DNA of 64,000 nucleotides from Selenomonadales bacterium (GCA_029976065.1 JARKNV010000012.1:1-64000); one strand, 5' to 3'. Positions 7,926-16,542 are shown, numbered from the stretch's first letter. Notes: generated from the sequence alone by a model not told the origin. Numbers and translations: made by a program.

Positions 7926-9245
7926 ATGTTTTGGTTTGAGATCGGCATAATATTGGTCATGCTGTGCATAGGGGCCCGCATTGGCGGGCTCGGGCTGGGT
8001 ATGGCAGGCGGGTTGGGCATGACGATCCTGGTCTTTGGTCTTAAACTTACGCCGGCTTCTCCGCCGGTTAATGTCATTCTGATAATAGCTTCCGTCATTT
8101 TGGCGGCCAGTACCCTGCAAGCCGCAGGCGGGATGGACTATCTGGTTAGTCTGGCCGAAAAGCTGCTGAGGAAGAACCCGGGCAGAATTACTATCCTGGC
8201 GCCGTTAATCGCCTATGTGTTTTCCTTTATGACAGGCACCGGTTATGTCGTGTTCAGCTTGCTGCCGGTAATTGCCGAGGTCGCCCGCGAGTCGGGGGTA
8301 AGACCGGAAAGGCCTTTATCCATATCCGTGGTGGCCTCGCAACAGGCGCTTACCGGTAGCCCCATTTCCGCGGCGACGGCTGTTATGATCGGCTTAATGC
8401 TTTCGTTTAATATCGGCCTGGTCGATATTATGAAGGTGTGCGTACCCGCCACGCTGCTGGGGGTGCTGGCAGGCGCCCTGTATGCCAGCAGAATGGGCAA
8501 GGAATTAGAGAAAGATCCCGTGTATCTTGACCGCTTGGCTAAAGGCGAGGTTCCGCCGCTGGTTAAAGGCAGCTTAACCAGCAAGGAGTATTCCAAAGAA
8601 GCCAAGTTGTCGGTTATTCTGTTTGTGCTGGGTTCCATTTTGGTGGTATTATTCGGCTCTATCCCCGAATTGCGGCCGGTCCTGAAATATGCCGGCAAAA
8701 TGCAGTCGCTGCCGATGCCGAATGTAATTGAAATAGTAATGATGACGGTGGCGCTGATTATGGTTGTCGCCTGCAAGGTTAAAGTCGACAGAATCGCAGA
8801 AGGCTCGGTGTTTAGAGCCGGCATGATGGGAGTAATCATTGTTTTTGGGGTAGCCTGGATGAGCGATACGGTGGTGGATGCCAATACCGCGCTGATAAAA
8901 GGGGGTGTACAGGCGGTCGTTTCTCAATACCCCTGGCTGTTCGTTCTGGCCGTGTTCGCTGTTTCCGTGCTTACCGCCAGCCAGGCCGTAACTACGGCGG
9001 CGATGATGCCGCTGGGAATCGCCCTGGGTGTGCCGGCGGCGGTATTGGTAGGCATATTCCCGGCGGTATGCAGCTATTTCTTCTTGCCGACTTCGACGGC
9101 CATGGTGGCAAGTGTGGCCATCGACAGCACCGGAACTACCAGGATCGGCAAGTATGTTCTCAATCATAGTTATATGATGCCGGGTTTGGTTACGATGATT
9201 GTGTGTATAGGCGTAGGATTGACGTTAGCCAAGGTACTGCTTTAA
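7926..9245 (+). CDS. Anaerobic C4-dicarboxylate transporter, DcuA/DcuB family
   Basis: 439 residues and very hydrophobic, with ten or more membrane segments, matching DcuA/DcuB in length. Family landmarks are IGARIGGLGLGMAGGLG near the N-terminus, QAAGGMDYLV, AEKLLRKNPGRITILAP, FMTGTGYVVFSLLPVIAEVA and ALTGSPISAA. Dcu proteins exchange fumarate, aspartate, malate and succinate across the inner membrane under anaerobic conditions. Coupling to the PLP enzyme suggests import of its amino-acid substrate or export of its product. The AGAAGGTGAT before the ATG is a good ribosome site. Confidence 0.87.
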   Translation: MFWFEIGIILVMLCIGARIGGLGLGMAGGLGMTILVFGLKLTPASPPVNVILIIASVILAASTLQAAGGMDYLVSLAEKLLRKNPGRITILAPLIAYVFSFMTGTGYVVFSLLPVIAEVARESGVRPERPLSISVVASQQALTGSPISAATAVMIGLMLSFNIGLVDIMKVCVPATLLGVLAGALYASRMGKELEKDPVYLDRLAKGEVPPLVKGSLTSKEYSKEAKLSVILFVLGSILVVLFGSIPELRPVLKYAGKMQSLPMPNVIEIVMMTVALIMVVACKVKVDRIAEGSVFRAGMMGVIIVFGVAWMSDTVVDANTALIKGGVQAVVSQYPWLFVLAVFAVSVLTASQAVTTAAMMPLGIALGVPAAVLVGIFPAVCSYFFLPTSTAMVASVAIDSTGTTRIGKYVLNHSYMMPGLVTMIVCIGVGLTLAKVLL

Positions 9246-9273
9246 CCAGGAACAAGGAACTCGAACCATAGGG

Positions 9274-9303
9274 AAGGGCGGGAGAGATCCCGCCCTTTTT
9301 GTT
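9274..9303 (+). terminator. Rho-independent terminator after the Dcu-type gene
   Basis: Arms AAGGGCGGG (9274-9282) and CCCGCCCTT (9289-9297), a 6-base loop, then TTTGTTT. The roughly 230 bases from here to the next gene show nothing else I can support. Confidence 0.85.
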
Positions 9304-9538
9304 TATGCTTTAGCGAATATCCCCCTGCTATGCGGGGGCGGGGTTAAAATGGGCAACAGACGGTCATAGACAACAGGCGGTGGCGCTTTCGTTGCCCCAT
9401 CTACCGCGGCGAGCATAAACGGTGAGGGCTTAATCGGCGGGGACGCTACAAGACAGGCGATATTTTTTTGCTGGAATGGGGACGGATATAGCGGTAAAAT
9501 AGTTCTTGTGTGATTTGTTTCAGTTGAGGGGGAGCCGA

Positions 9539-10885
9539 ATGGATTTTGCGCAAGAGTACGGACGGAAGCTGACGACCGCGGAGCAGGCGGTGAAGGTGGT
9601 CAAAGCCGGGGATTGGGTGGATTACGGTTTTTGCCAGAATGTGTGTGTGGCTTTGGACAAGGCGCTGGCCGCCGAGAGGGGCCGGCTGCGGGATATAAAG
9701 GTGAGGGGCTGCCTGGCGATGCGTCCGCTGGCGATTCTCGAGGCCGACCCGAAGCGGGAGGTTTTTACGTATAACAGCTGGCATTTCGGCGGCTATGAGC
9801 GCAAGATGGCCGAACGCGGCCTGTGCAGCTTCATTCCGCTGCTGTACCGCAACATGCCGCTGTTTTACCGCAACGATATCGAGGTGGATGTCGCCATGCT
9901 GCAGGTCGCGCCGATGGACAGGCACGGCTATTTCAACTTTTCCGTGTCCAATTCGGCCAGCATGGCGATCGCCGAGAAGGCGAAGAAGGTCATCGTCGAG
10001 GTGAACGCCAACATGCCGCGCGCCCTCGGCGGGCAGGAAGAAGGCGTGCATATTTCCGCTGTCGATTACATCGTCGAGGGCGACAATCCCGCGCTTGTGG
10101 AGATATCGGCGGCCCAGCCGAGCGAGGCGGACAAAAAGGTCGCCCGCATGATCGTCGAGCAGATCGAGGACGGTTCGACCATCCAACTGGGAATCGGGGG
10201 CATGCCGAATTCGGTGGGGACGATGATCGCCGCTTCGGATCTGAAGGATCTGGGGATGCATACCGAGATGCTCGTCGACGCCTATCTGGCGATGCATAAG
10301 GCCGGCAAGCTGACCAACAGGCGCAAGACGGTGGATAAGGGGAAGGGGGCCTGGACGTTCGCCTCGGGGTCCAGGGAGCTGTATGACTGGATCGACGGCA
10401 ATCCCGGCCTGGCGGCTTATCCGGTGGATTACGTCAATAGCCCCGAGGTGATCGCCCGGCAGTACAAGATGGTTTCGGTGAACAATTGCCTCGGCGTGGA
10501 CCTGTTCGGGCAGGTTTCGGCGGAGTCGGCGGGAGTCAGGCATATCAGCGGCACCGGCGGGCAGGTGGATTTTCTCACCGGGGCGTACCAGGCGCCGGGG
10601 GGCAAGTGCTTCCTCTGCTTCACTTCGACCTATACGGATAAGAAGACGGGGGCGGTGAAGTCGCGGGTTATGCCGCAGCTGGCCGCGGGCGAGATCGTCA
10701 CCAGCCCCCGCAGCCAGGGGCATTATCTTGTCACCGAGTGGGGGATGGTCAACCTGGCCGGCCGCTCGACGTGGGAGCGGGCGGAGCTGATAATAAGCAT
10801 CGCTCATCCCGATTTCCGCGAGGAGCTGATCAGGAGAGCGGACGAGATGGGCATCTGGCGGTACAGCAACAAATTGCGCGGTTGA
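9539..10885 (+). CDS. Acetyl-CoA hydrolase/transferase family; butyryl-CoA:acetate or 4-hydroxybutyrate CoA-transferase
   Basis: 448 residues. It is collinear with clostridial butyryl-CoA:acetate and 4-hydroxybutyrate CoA-transferases, which move CoA between acyl groups and acetate through a glutamyl-CoA thioester. Landmarks are APMDRHGYFNFS, QLGIGGMPNSV and the CoA-loop motif SGTGGQVDFLTGA. The ATG at 9539 is chosen because GAGGGGGAG (9526-9534) lies just before it; an in-frame start at 9506 has no ribosome site. It stands alone between two terminators. It could finish butyrate formation with the acyl-CoA genes at 54-57 kb, which is an inference from function, not position. Confidence 0.87.
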   Translation: MDFAQEYGRKLTTAEQAVKVVKAGDWVDYGFCQNVCVALDKALAAERGRLRDIKVRGCLAMRPLAILEADPKREVFTYNSWHFGGYERKMAERGLCSFIPLLYRNMPLFYRNDIEVDVAMLQVAPMDRHGYFNFSVSNSASMAIAEKAKKVIVEVNANMPRALGGQEEGVHISAVDYIVEGDNPALVEISAAQPSEADKKVARMIVEQIEDGSTIQLGIGGMPNSVGTMIAASDLKDLGMHTEMLVDAYLAMHKAGKLTNRRKTVDKGKGAWTFASGSRELYDWIDGNPGLAAYPVDYVNSPEVIARQYKMVSVNNCLGVDLFGQVSAESAGVRHISGTGGQVDFLTGAYQAPGGKCFLCFTSTYTDKKTGAVKSRVMPQLAAGEIVTSPRSQGHYLVTEWGMVNLAGRSTWERAELIISIAHPDFREELIRRADEMGIWRYSNKLRG

Positions 10886-10898
10886 GAACAGCGGGATA

Positions 10899-10926
10899 AA
10901 ACCCCCTCCATACGGAGGGGGTTTTT
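10899..10926 (+). terminator. Rho-independent terminator of the CoA-transferase gene
   Basis: Arms AAACCCCCTCC (10899-10909) and GGAGGGGGTTT (10914-10924) with a 4-base loop and a trailing T-run. Confidence 0.87.
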
Positions 10927-10976
10927 GCGGATAAGCCTCGGCGTGGGGGAAAAAATAAGCTGAAGGGGAGAAGGGG

Positions 10977-11198
10977 GTGGGGTTAGTGGCTGTAAAGACG
11001 GGGCCGGCGCCGCACGAGTTGTTTGCGCTGCACGCGCTGCTGGCGGCGGAGGCGGCCGCCGCCCGGAAAATGCAGGCCAACATGGCGGCGGTCAGGGACC
11101 GGGAGCTGAAGCTGTTCATGCAGGACGCCGTCGCCGTGCGGCAGCGGCGGGCGAACAAGATTCGGCAGCTTATGGGCGGAGCCGGCATTTTGCATTAG
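10977..11198 (+). CDS. Small CotF-like spore coat protein (type B module only)
   Basis: 73 residues, almost wholly helical. The pattern APHELFALHALLAAE...MAAVRDRELKLFMQD resembles the helical repeat of CotF-family coat proteins of spore formers. Its sequence matches the C-terminal half of the next gene. A GTG start at 10977 follows GAAGGGGAG; a second GTG at 10986 is also possible. It is first of three consecutive genes of this kind and is probably made in the mother cell during sporulation. The family call rests on the pattern of helices and on the neighbours. Confidence 0.62.
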   Translation: MGLVAVKTGPAPHELFALHALLAAEAAAARKMQANMAAVRDRELKLFMQDAVAVRQRRANKIRQLMGGAGILH

Positions 11199-11209
11199 GA
11201 GGGGTTAGC

Positions 11210-11728
11210 GTGCCAATTGCGGAAACGGCGGCGGGCGCGATGGAGGACAGGACGGTCGCTTTCGAGCTCGCGCAGGATTGCAGGTTGTGCGTGACCGGTA
11301 TCGCCAAGGCGGTTAGCGAGGCCGGCGACACCCGGGTGCGCCAGTTTCTGACCGACGCTCTGGGCGAGGCGGTCGAGGAGCATTTCCGGCTGACGGATAT
11401 CATGGTTGACAAGGGGTGGGCCCAGCCCCGGGATGTGGAACAGCTGCTGCGGGAGGAGGCGATGCTGGCGGGGCAGCCGAATGACGAAACAGGCCGCGAA
11501 CGGGGCGGGGCACCGGCGGCCAATCCGGGCGGGCTTGCTCCCCACGAGGCGCTTGAGCTGCACGAGATTATCAGGAGCGAGGTCGTCGGCACGAAAAGGC
11601 TGAAGGCGGGCATGGCGCTGGTGCAGGACAACGAGCTGAGAGCGTTCATGCAGAATACGCTGCAGATGAAGAAGGACACGCTGACCGACTTCAAGCAGTT
11701 TTTTGCCGGGCAGGGGCAATTACATTGA
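11210..11728 (+). CDS. CotF-like spore coat protein with two different helical modules
   Basis: 172 residues. Residues 10-85 match the layout of the following gene (11741-12028), and residues 105-172 match the preceding small gene: APHEALELHEII...MALVQDNELRAFMQN against APHELFALHALL...MAAVRDRELKLFMQD. A low-complexity linker (about 86-104, Gly/Ala/Asn rich) joins the halves. The GTG at 11210 is supported by AGGAGGGG just upstream. It is probably a spore coat or spore-associated protein, in one operon with its neighbours. Confidence 0.65.
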   Translation: MPIAETAAGAMEDRTVAFELAQDCRLCVTGIAKAVSEAGDTRVRQFLTDALGEAVEEHFRLTDIMVDKGWAQPRDVEQLLREEAMLAGQPNDETGRERGGAPAANPGGLAPHEALELHEIIRSEVVGTKRLKAGMALVQDNELRAFMQNTLQMKKDTLTDFKQFFAGQGQLH

Positions 11729-11740
11729 GGAGGTGAGGGC

Positions 11741-12028
11741 ATGGGGCTCCTGGATATGCTGTCCGGCGGCGAGAACGCGCTCACCGAGTGCGATATCGCC
11801 GCGGATATGCTGAAGGATTCGAAGTATGCGGTGAGGCTGCTGGCCGAGGCGGTTACCGAGGTGAGGCATGCGGAGCTCAGGCAACTATTGTTCAAAAGGC
11901 TCAACGCGGCGGTGGATCATCATTACCAGCTTGCCGACCTGGTGATGAAGAAGGAGTGGTATAAGCCGTATCTGGTCCCCGAGCAAATCGCGCCGGATGT
12001 GCAGCTGTTCCGGGCGACGGGGCGGTAA
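11741..12028 (+). CDS. CotF-like spore coat protein (type A module only)
   Basis: 95 residues, helical. The ending MKKEWYKPYLVPEQIAPDVQ is the commonest signature of the spore coat CotF group in Clostridia and Negativicutes. The ribosome site AGGAGGTGAG precedes the ATG. It lies 12 bases after the previous gene and ahead of a long hairpin that ends the operon. Confidence 0.75.
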   Translation: MGLLDMLSGGENALTECDIAADMLKDSKYAVRLLAEAVTEVRHAELRQLLFKRLNAAVDHHYQLADLVMKKEWYKPYLVPEQIAPDVQLFRATGR

Positions 12029-12035
12029 GATGCCC

Positions 12036-12070
12036 GGACAAGGGCGGCCGGAAACCGGCCGCCCTTGTCC
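12036..12070. terminator. Long hairpin closing the CotF-like operon
   Basis: Perfect 16-bp arms (12036-12051 and 12055-12070, GGACAAGGGCGGCCGG and its complement) separated by AAA. There is no T-tract on the plus strand, so termination efficiency is uncertain. Confidence 0.6.
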
Positions 12071-12252
12071 GTGTTGGCGGCTTCGGGCCGGGACGCGGCG
12101 GGAAGGGCGGTAAGAAACGGGCTGCCGGCAATTGGGGCCGGCGGCCTTCGTATTGTCGCCGATGTCGGGCGACGGGCGAGGCGGGCTGGAGGGAAAAACA
12201 AATTTTGCCACGAATATATATGGGGGCATGGGTTGTCGTGGCGGAAAATGGC

Positions 12253-12278
12253 GAACAGGACACGGTCGTGTCCTGTTC
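12253..12278 (-). terminator. Probable terminator of the NrdD-tail-like gene
   Basis: Perfect 12-bp arms GAACAGGACACG and CGTGTCCTGTTC lie 35 bases beyond the minus-strand stop. On the minus strand the hairpin is followed by GCCATTTTCC. Confidence 0.55.
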
Positions 12279-12313
12279 GGGATATCTTAAGGGCGCAGGT
12301 TCAACGGGTGCGG

Positions 12314-12589
12314 TCAGCCGACGTGGACTTCGCGGTCCTTGCACTCGGCCCGCTTGGCGTCGTTGAACTGGTCGACCGTGCTCAGATAGCCGGTGATGCG
12401 GCGGACCCGGCGGATCGGCGATTTCTCGAGGCCGCGGATGATGACGCTTTCGCCGTCGAGGCTCAGTTCGATCGCACCGAGGGTTTTGTTGCGCTGGTTC
12501 CACAACCTGATTTCGTCGTGGACAAGGGTGACGATTTCTTCGTTGTTCAGAGCGGGGTCGGCGCTTACTTTAACTCCGTTTACTAACAT
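12314..12589 (-). CDS. Small protein related to the C-terminal tail of anaerobic ribonucleotide reductase
   Basis: 91 residues. The end RRITGYLSTVDQFNDAKRAE...DREVH closely follows the C-terminal segment of class III ribonucleoside-triphosphate reductase NrdD. The glycyl-radical site and the zinc-binding CxxC pairs of NrdD are absent. It has its own start and ribosome site (AGGAGGGC before ATG), so it looks like a free-standing gene and not a broken nrdD. Residues 1-50 (MLVNGVKVSADPALNNEEIV) are unlike NrdD. Its function is unknown; automated annotation would tend to name it anaerobic reductase. Confidence 0.65.
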   Translation of the reverse strand: MLVNGVKVSADPALNNEEIVTLVHDEIRLWNQRNKTLGAIELSLDGESVIIRGLEKSPIRRVRRITGYLSTVDQFNDAKRAECKDREVHVG

Positions 12590-12725
12590 GCAAAGCCCTC
12601 CTTTTTTTGATTATTATAGCAAAATTAAATAATCATTACTAGTGGATAATTGATGTTGTTTTTCCGTTAATAAATATGGGCGGTTTCCTTTACAATATAT
12701 ATCGAAAGGAAAGGGCAAAAACATT

Positions 12726-14618
12726 ATGATTCGAGAGCGGCGGAGCAAAGAAAAATTGTTGCAGTATTACCGGCGTTTTGTCGAGTATGGGTCGCTGGAC
12801 GCGAATGTCCATCCGTGGGTGGCCGAGTCTTGGCAGCGGAGCAGGGCGTGGGGTATTCCGCGCGATTCGCTCAGGCCGCCGGTGAAGCTGTCCAGGGAGG
12901 AGCTGGCGGAGCGGCGGGAGAAGCACCGCCACGCGCTGGATTTCCTGGAGGGGCTTTATCAGGAGGTGCGGGGGCACTTCAATATGTACAACCTCAGTTT
13001 GCTGTTGCTCGATAACGAGTGCTACGCGCTGAAGAATTACGCCCTGCCCTTTTTCCAGAAGTCGCCCGGCGAGGTGGAGGGCGCGCGGCTGACGGAGGAG
13101 GATATCGGCACGTCCAGCATCGCGATTGCGTATGAGCATAAGACGCCGTTTCTCGTGTTCGGTCCGGAGATGTGGATCGAGGACGGGCAGGCGGGGGACG
13201 CGGGCTCGGCGCCGGTGTTCCTGGACGGTAAGCTGCAGTATGTTTTGACGCTGGTTTCCACCCAGCAGGCCGATCTGCCGTCCGGGGCGCTGGAGACGCT
13301 GCTGCTGACGGTCAAGTATGTGATGGAGCACAATCTGGCGATGGCGGCCCGCCTGGAGGCGAAGCACGCCATCCTCGACGCGGTGCCGCTGGCGGCGTAT
13401 CATATCTTGCCAGGCGGCCGGGTGGCGTACGCCAACAAGTTGGGCCAAAACCGCCTCGCTCCCCACGGAGACGGCCAGGAGGGCCAGCTGCCGGATCTGG
13501 AGGAGGTTGTGCTGAATTATCGGCACACGCCGCTAGCCAAGGGGTTGCTGGGCATCCCGTCTTATAACAAGGAAGTGGTGTGGATAACGCCGCGCAAGAC
13601 GTACGAGGATCTGACGACGGTGCTGCCGCTGTACCGCGACGGCGAGGTGAGCGGCATCGCGGCGATTTCGCAGTCGATCGAGGATTTGAAGGTGCTGGAG
13701 GCCCACGCGGTCGGCTACGCGGCCCGTTACAGCCTGACCAGCCTCGAGGGCGATTCGCCCGTTTTCCGGGCGATGATCGAGAAGGCGGGCCGGGCGGCAC
13801 GCGGCGATCATCACGTGCTGCTGCAGGGCGAGTCGGGCACAGGCAAGCAGCGGCTGGCCCACGGCATCCATCATGGCGGGGCGCGCGCGGCCGGGCCGCT
13901 GATTACGGTGCGGTGCGGCGATATGCCGGCCGAGCTGCTGGCGAAGGAGCTGTTCGGCAGCGCGGGCGAGGCCGGTGAGGGCGGCCCGGGCAAGCTGGAG
14001 CTGGCCCGCGGCGGGACGCTGTTTATCGACGAGATCGAGAAGATGCCGCCGCCGCTGGCGGACAAGCTGGCGGCCGCGCTGGCCGCGGACCGGTTGCCGC
14101 AGCGCCCCGACCAGCCGCTGGATGTGAGGATTATCGCCGCCTGCGACGGCGATCTGAGGCGTTTGGCGGAGAAGGACAAGTTTCCTCTCGCCCTTTACGA
14201 AATGCTGTCGCGCCCGGTTATCCGGGTGCCTGCCCTGCGGGCCCGCCGCGAGGATATACCGCTGCTGACGAAGCATATTATTGCCGAACTCGCCGAGCAG
14301 CACGGGATGGGCGCCAAGGAGATGTCGCCCCAGGCGGTGGCGCTCCTCAAAGGCTACGAGTGGCCTGGGAATATCAAGCAGCTGCAGGCGGTCGTCGAGC
14401 AGGCCTTTTTCCGCACGACCGGCAGCGTTATCATGGCCGAGGCGGTGCATCTGCCGGGCGAAGCCGGTCCGGGCGAAGCCTGGAAGGAGGACCGCGAGGC
14501 GTTCGTGGCCGCGTGGCAGGCGGCCCGCGGCAATGTGAGCCGCCTGGCGGGGATGCTTGATGTGAGCCGGGTGACGCTGTACAGGTATATCAAGAAGTTC
14601 GGGTTGGAGAAGGAATAG
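12726..14618 (+). CDS. AcoR-type GAF/PAS/AAA+/Fis regulator lacking the GAFTGA loop
   Basis: 630 residues. The N-terminal region (about 25-205) has the AcoR/DhaR GAF layout (SWQRSRAWGI at the start, LTEEDIGTSSIAIA). A PAS-like segment follows (210-320), then AAA+ (about 340-560) with GESGTGKQ, FIDEIEKMP and the R-finger region, and a Fis-type helix-turn-helix at the end (GNVSRLAGMLDVSRVTLYRYIKKFG). Between ELFG and GKLELARGGT, where GAFTGA should be, the sequence is SAGEAGEGGP. The protein therefore probably does not remodel sigma-54 holoenzyme and may act like TyrR-type relatives. Its target is not evident. Confidence 0.87.
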   Translation: MIRERRSKEKLLQYYRRFVEYGSLDANVHPWVAESWQRSRAWGIPRDSLRPPVKLSREELAERREKHRHALDFLEGLYQEVRGHFNMYNLSLLLLDNECYALKNYALPFFQKSPGEVEGARLTEEDIGTSSIAIAYEHKTPFLVFGPEMWIEDGQAGDAGSAPVFLDGKLQYVLTLVSTQQADLPSGALETLLLTVKYVMEHNLAMAARLEAKHAILDAVPLAAYHILPGGRVAYANKLGQNRLAPHGDGQEGQLPDLEEVVLNYRHTPLAKGLLGIPSYNKEVVWITPRKTYEDLTTVLPLYRDGEVSGIAAISQSIEDLKVLEAHAVGYAARYSLTSLEGDSPVFRAMIEKAGRAARGDHHVLLQGESGTGKQRLAHGIHHGGARAAGPLITVRCGDMPAELLAKELFGSAGEAGEGGPGKLELARGGTLFIDEIEKMPPPLADKLAAALAADRLPQRPDQPLDVRIIAACDGDLRRLAEKDKFPLALYEMLSRPVIRVPALRARREDIPLLTKHIIAELAEQHGMGAKEMSPQAVALLKGYEWPGNIKQLQAVVEQAFFRTTGSVIMAEAVHLPGEAGPGEAWKEDREAFVAAWQAARGNVSRLAGMLDVSRVTLYRYIKKFGLEKE

Positions 14619-14675
14619 CAAAGCCAGGCCGCGTTTTGGCCGGTACTGCTGCGGGCGCTGGCAGCCGGCGGGCGG

Positions 14676-15710
14676 TTAATTTTCCGGCAGTTTCGGGAAA
14701 GCAAGGATGAAGGTGGCCCCTTTTCCTTCCTCGCTGCTGACGGTGATTTCGCCGCGGTGCTCTTCGACGATGCGCCGGCAGATGGCGAGGCCGAGACCGG
14801 TGCCGCTTTCCTTGGTGGTGTAGAAGGGCTTGAAGATTTCCGCCAGGACGGCGGCGGGCATGCCCTGGCCGGTGTCGGCGAGGGCGATGCGCACGGTCCG
14901 TTCGTCGGCGTCGGCGGTTATGGTGAGGGTGCCGCCGCCGGCCATGGCCTGGAAGGCGTTGCGGGAAAGGTTGACAAGCACTTCCTTGATTTTGTCGGCG
15001 TTGCCGTGGATGAGCAGCGGTTCGCCGGGCAGGCGGACGATGACGGTTATGCCGGCGAGGAGCGCTTCGCCGTACATGAGGCTTTGTACGTCGCGGATCA
15101 GCCGGCTGATGTCGACGGCGCCGAGCTTGGTTTCCCGCGTCCTGGCGAGGGTGAGGAAGTCGGACAGGATGCCGTCGATGTGGTTTATTTCTTCGGCGAT
15201 CAGCGTGCAGTAGTCCTGGGTCGTCTGGTCGGCCTGGCGGAGGGCACGGGCGCGCATGAGCTGAATAAAGCCGCTGATCGACGTCAGGGGGTTGCGGATT
15301 TCGTGGATGGCGCCGGCGGCGATTTCACCGATGCCGGCGAGGCTTTCCAGCTGCTCGATGCGGCGGCCGGCATCCGGAAGGCTGCGGGGTTCCCTGATGA
15401 TGATGAGCGTTCCGGCCGGGCTGCTGCCATCTCCGGGCAACGGCGCGGCGTCGACGGGCAGGGCGGCGGGGCGGCCTGCCACGGTTAGAAGGGCTTCTTC
15501 GCCGGTGAAGGCGCCGCCGGTGAGGAGCGGTGCGAGCGGGGCCAGGGCGGCGACGTCGGGGAGAAGGCGGCCGAGGACGGCCTGCCGGCGAAGGCCGAGC
15601 AGTTTTTCGGCGTGTTCATTGATGAGGAAGATGCGGCGGTCGGCGTCGACGGCGACTGCGGCGCACGGGACCGCATCGAGGGCAACCTGGAGGGCGGTCG
15701 GGATTTCCAC
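14676..15710 (-). CDS. PAS-domain sensor histidine kinase
   Basis: 344 residues with no membrane segment. A PAS domain (about 10-115) is followed by HisKA with the phosphoacceptor motif HEIRNPLTSISGFIQLM, then HATPase_c with the N box (NLSRNAFQAM), G1 DTGQGMP, the FKPFYTTKESGTGLGL stretch and ATFILAFP. The layout resembles soluble sporulation (KinA-type) and NtrB-type kinases. A GTG start at 15710 is chosen because AAAGGAGAG precedes it by the right distance; the in-frame ATGs at 15740 and 15731 lie upstream of or inside this site. No response regulator is adjacent. Confidence 0.85.
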   Translation of the reverse strand: MEIPTALQVALDAVPCAAVAVDADRRIFLINEHAEKLLGLRRQAVLGRLLPDVAALAPLAPLLTGGAFTGEEALLTVAGRPAALPVDAAPLPGDGSSPAGTLIIIREPRSLPDAGRRIEQLESLAGIGEIAAGAIHEIRNPLTSISGFIQLMRARALRQADQTTQDYCTLIAEEINHIDGILSDFLTLARTRETKLGAVDISRLIRDVQSLMYGEALLAGITVIVRLPGEPLLIHGNADKIKEVLVNLSRNAFQAMAGGGTLTITADADERTVRIALADTGQGMPAAVLAEIFKPFYTTKESGTGLGLAICRRIVEEHRGEITVSSEEGKGATFILAFPKLPEN

Positions 15711-15865
15711 CGGAATCTCTCCTTTCACCATTTGCGGCATTGGTTATTATTCGCGGTCAATCTGGAATTTCCTGTAAAAATTCGTTATATTTTACTTTTT
15801 TTTACAATAAATTAATTTGCTGGATGGGGGGCTGCGCTCCCCGGCCAGCGGGCGGGGGATTGGTC

Positions 15866-16501
15866 GTGCGGTTGCGGAAAAAGCCGGGGATAAGGGAAGC
15901 TTTGCTGGAGTTTGCAGGTATTGTCGTCGCGCCGCGCCCGGGCGGAGGCTGGGCCGGGGAGTTCGGCCGGCCGGCTCCGCTGCATGTGGAGCTGGGGGTC
16001 GGCAAGGGGACTTTTATCAGTGAGCTGGCGGCTAGGGAGCCGGGGTTCGATTTCGTGGGCATCGAGGCGCAGCCCGAGGTGCTGTACCAGGCGGCGAAAA
16101 AGGTGATGGCGCGCGAGGTGCGGAATGTCCGCCTGCTCGATTTCGACGTGAGCGGCATTGTCGATATTTTCGCGCCCGGCGAGGTGAGCCGCTTGTATAT
16201 CAATTTTTGCGATCCGTGGCCGAAGAAGCGTCACGCCAAGCGCCGCCTGACCGACGGCCGGTTTCTGGAAAAGTACCGGGCGATCTTGGTTGCGGGGGGC
16301 GAGCTTTTTTTCAAGACCGATAACGCGGCTTTGTTCGCATTTTCCCTGGAGGAGTTCGCGCAGGCGGGCCTCGAGGTGCGGAACGTGACGTCCGACCTGC
16401 CGGCCGGCGGGGCTGCCGGGGAGGATGTTATGACCGAGTACGAGCAGCGGTTTCGGGCACTGGGGTTAAGGATCAACCGTTGCGAGGTGGTTTTTCCATA
16501 G
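15866..16501 (+). CDS. trmB: tRNA (guanine-N7-)-methyltransferase
   Basis: 211 residues. The enzyme methylates G46 of tRNA with S-adenosylmethionine. The N-terminus MRLRKKPGIREALLEF, the SAM-binding ELGVGKGTFI, the FVGIEAQPEVL segment and the INFCDPWPKKRHAKRRL motif are characteristic, and NVTSDL and MTEYEQRF follow near the C-terminus. The GTG at 15866 gives the standard family N-terminus and has GCGGGGGAT before it; the open frame running up to 15740 is not expected to be translated. Confidence 0.93.
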   Translation: MRLRKKPGIREALLEFAGIVVAPRPGGGWAGEFGRPAPLHVELGVGKGTFISELAAREPGFDFVGIEAQPEVLYQAAKKVMAREVRNVRLLDFDVSGIVDIFAPGEVSRLYINFCDPWPKKRHAKRRLTDGRFLEKYRAILVAGGELFFKTDNAALFAFSLEEFAQAGLEVRNVTSDLPAGGAAGEDVMTEYEQRFRALGLRINRCEVVFP

Positions 16502-16512
16502 TTATGTAAAGC

Positions 16513-16542
16513 TTAACAAAATCGACGGCCGTGGCATACAAT
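16513..16542 (+). promoter_or_regulatory. Vegetative-type promoter of the DUF2935 gene
   Basis: TTAACA (16513-16518), an 18-base spacer and TACAAT (16537-16542) lie 38 bases before the start codon at 16581. Confidence 0.55.

Noticed and set aside
9301-9538. Gap before the CoA-transferase gene, checked for a promoter or riboswitch
   Set aside because: Only weak promoter-like sequences and no convincing structure were seen.
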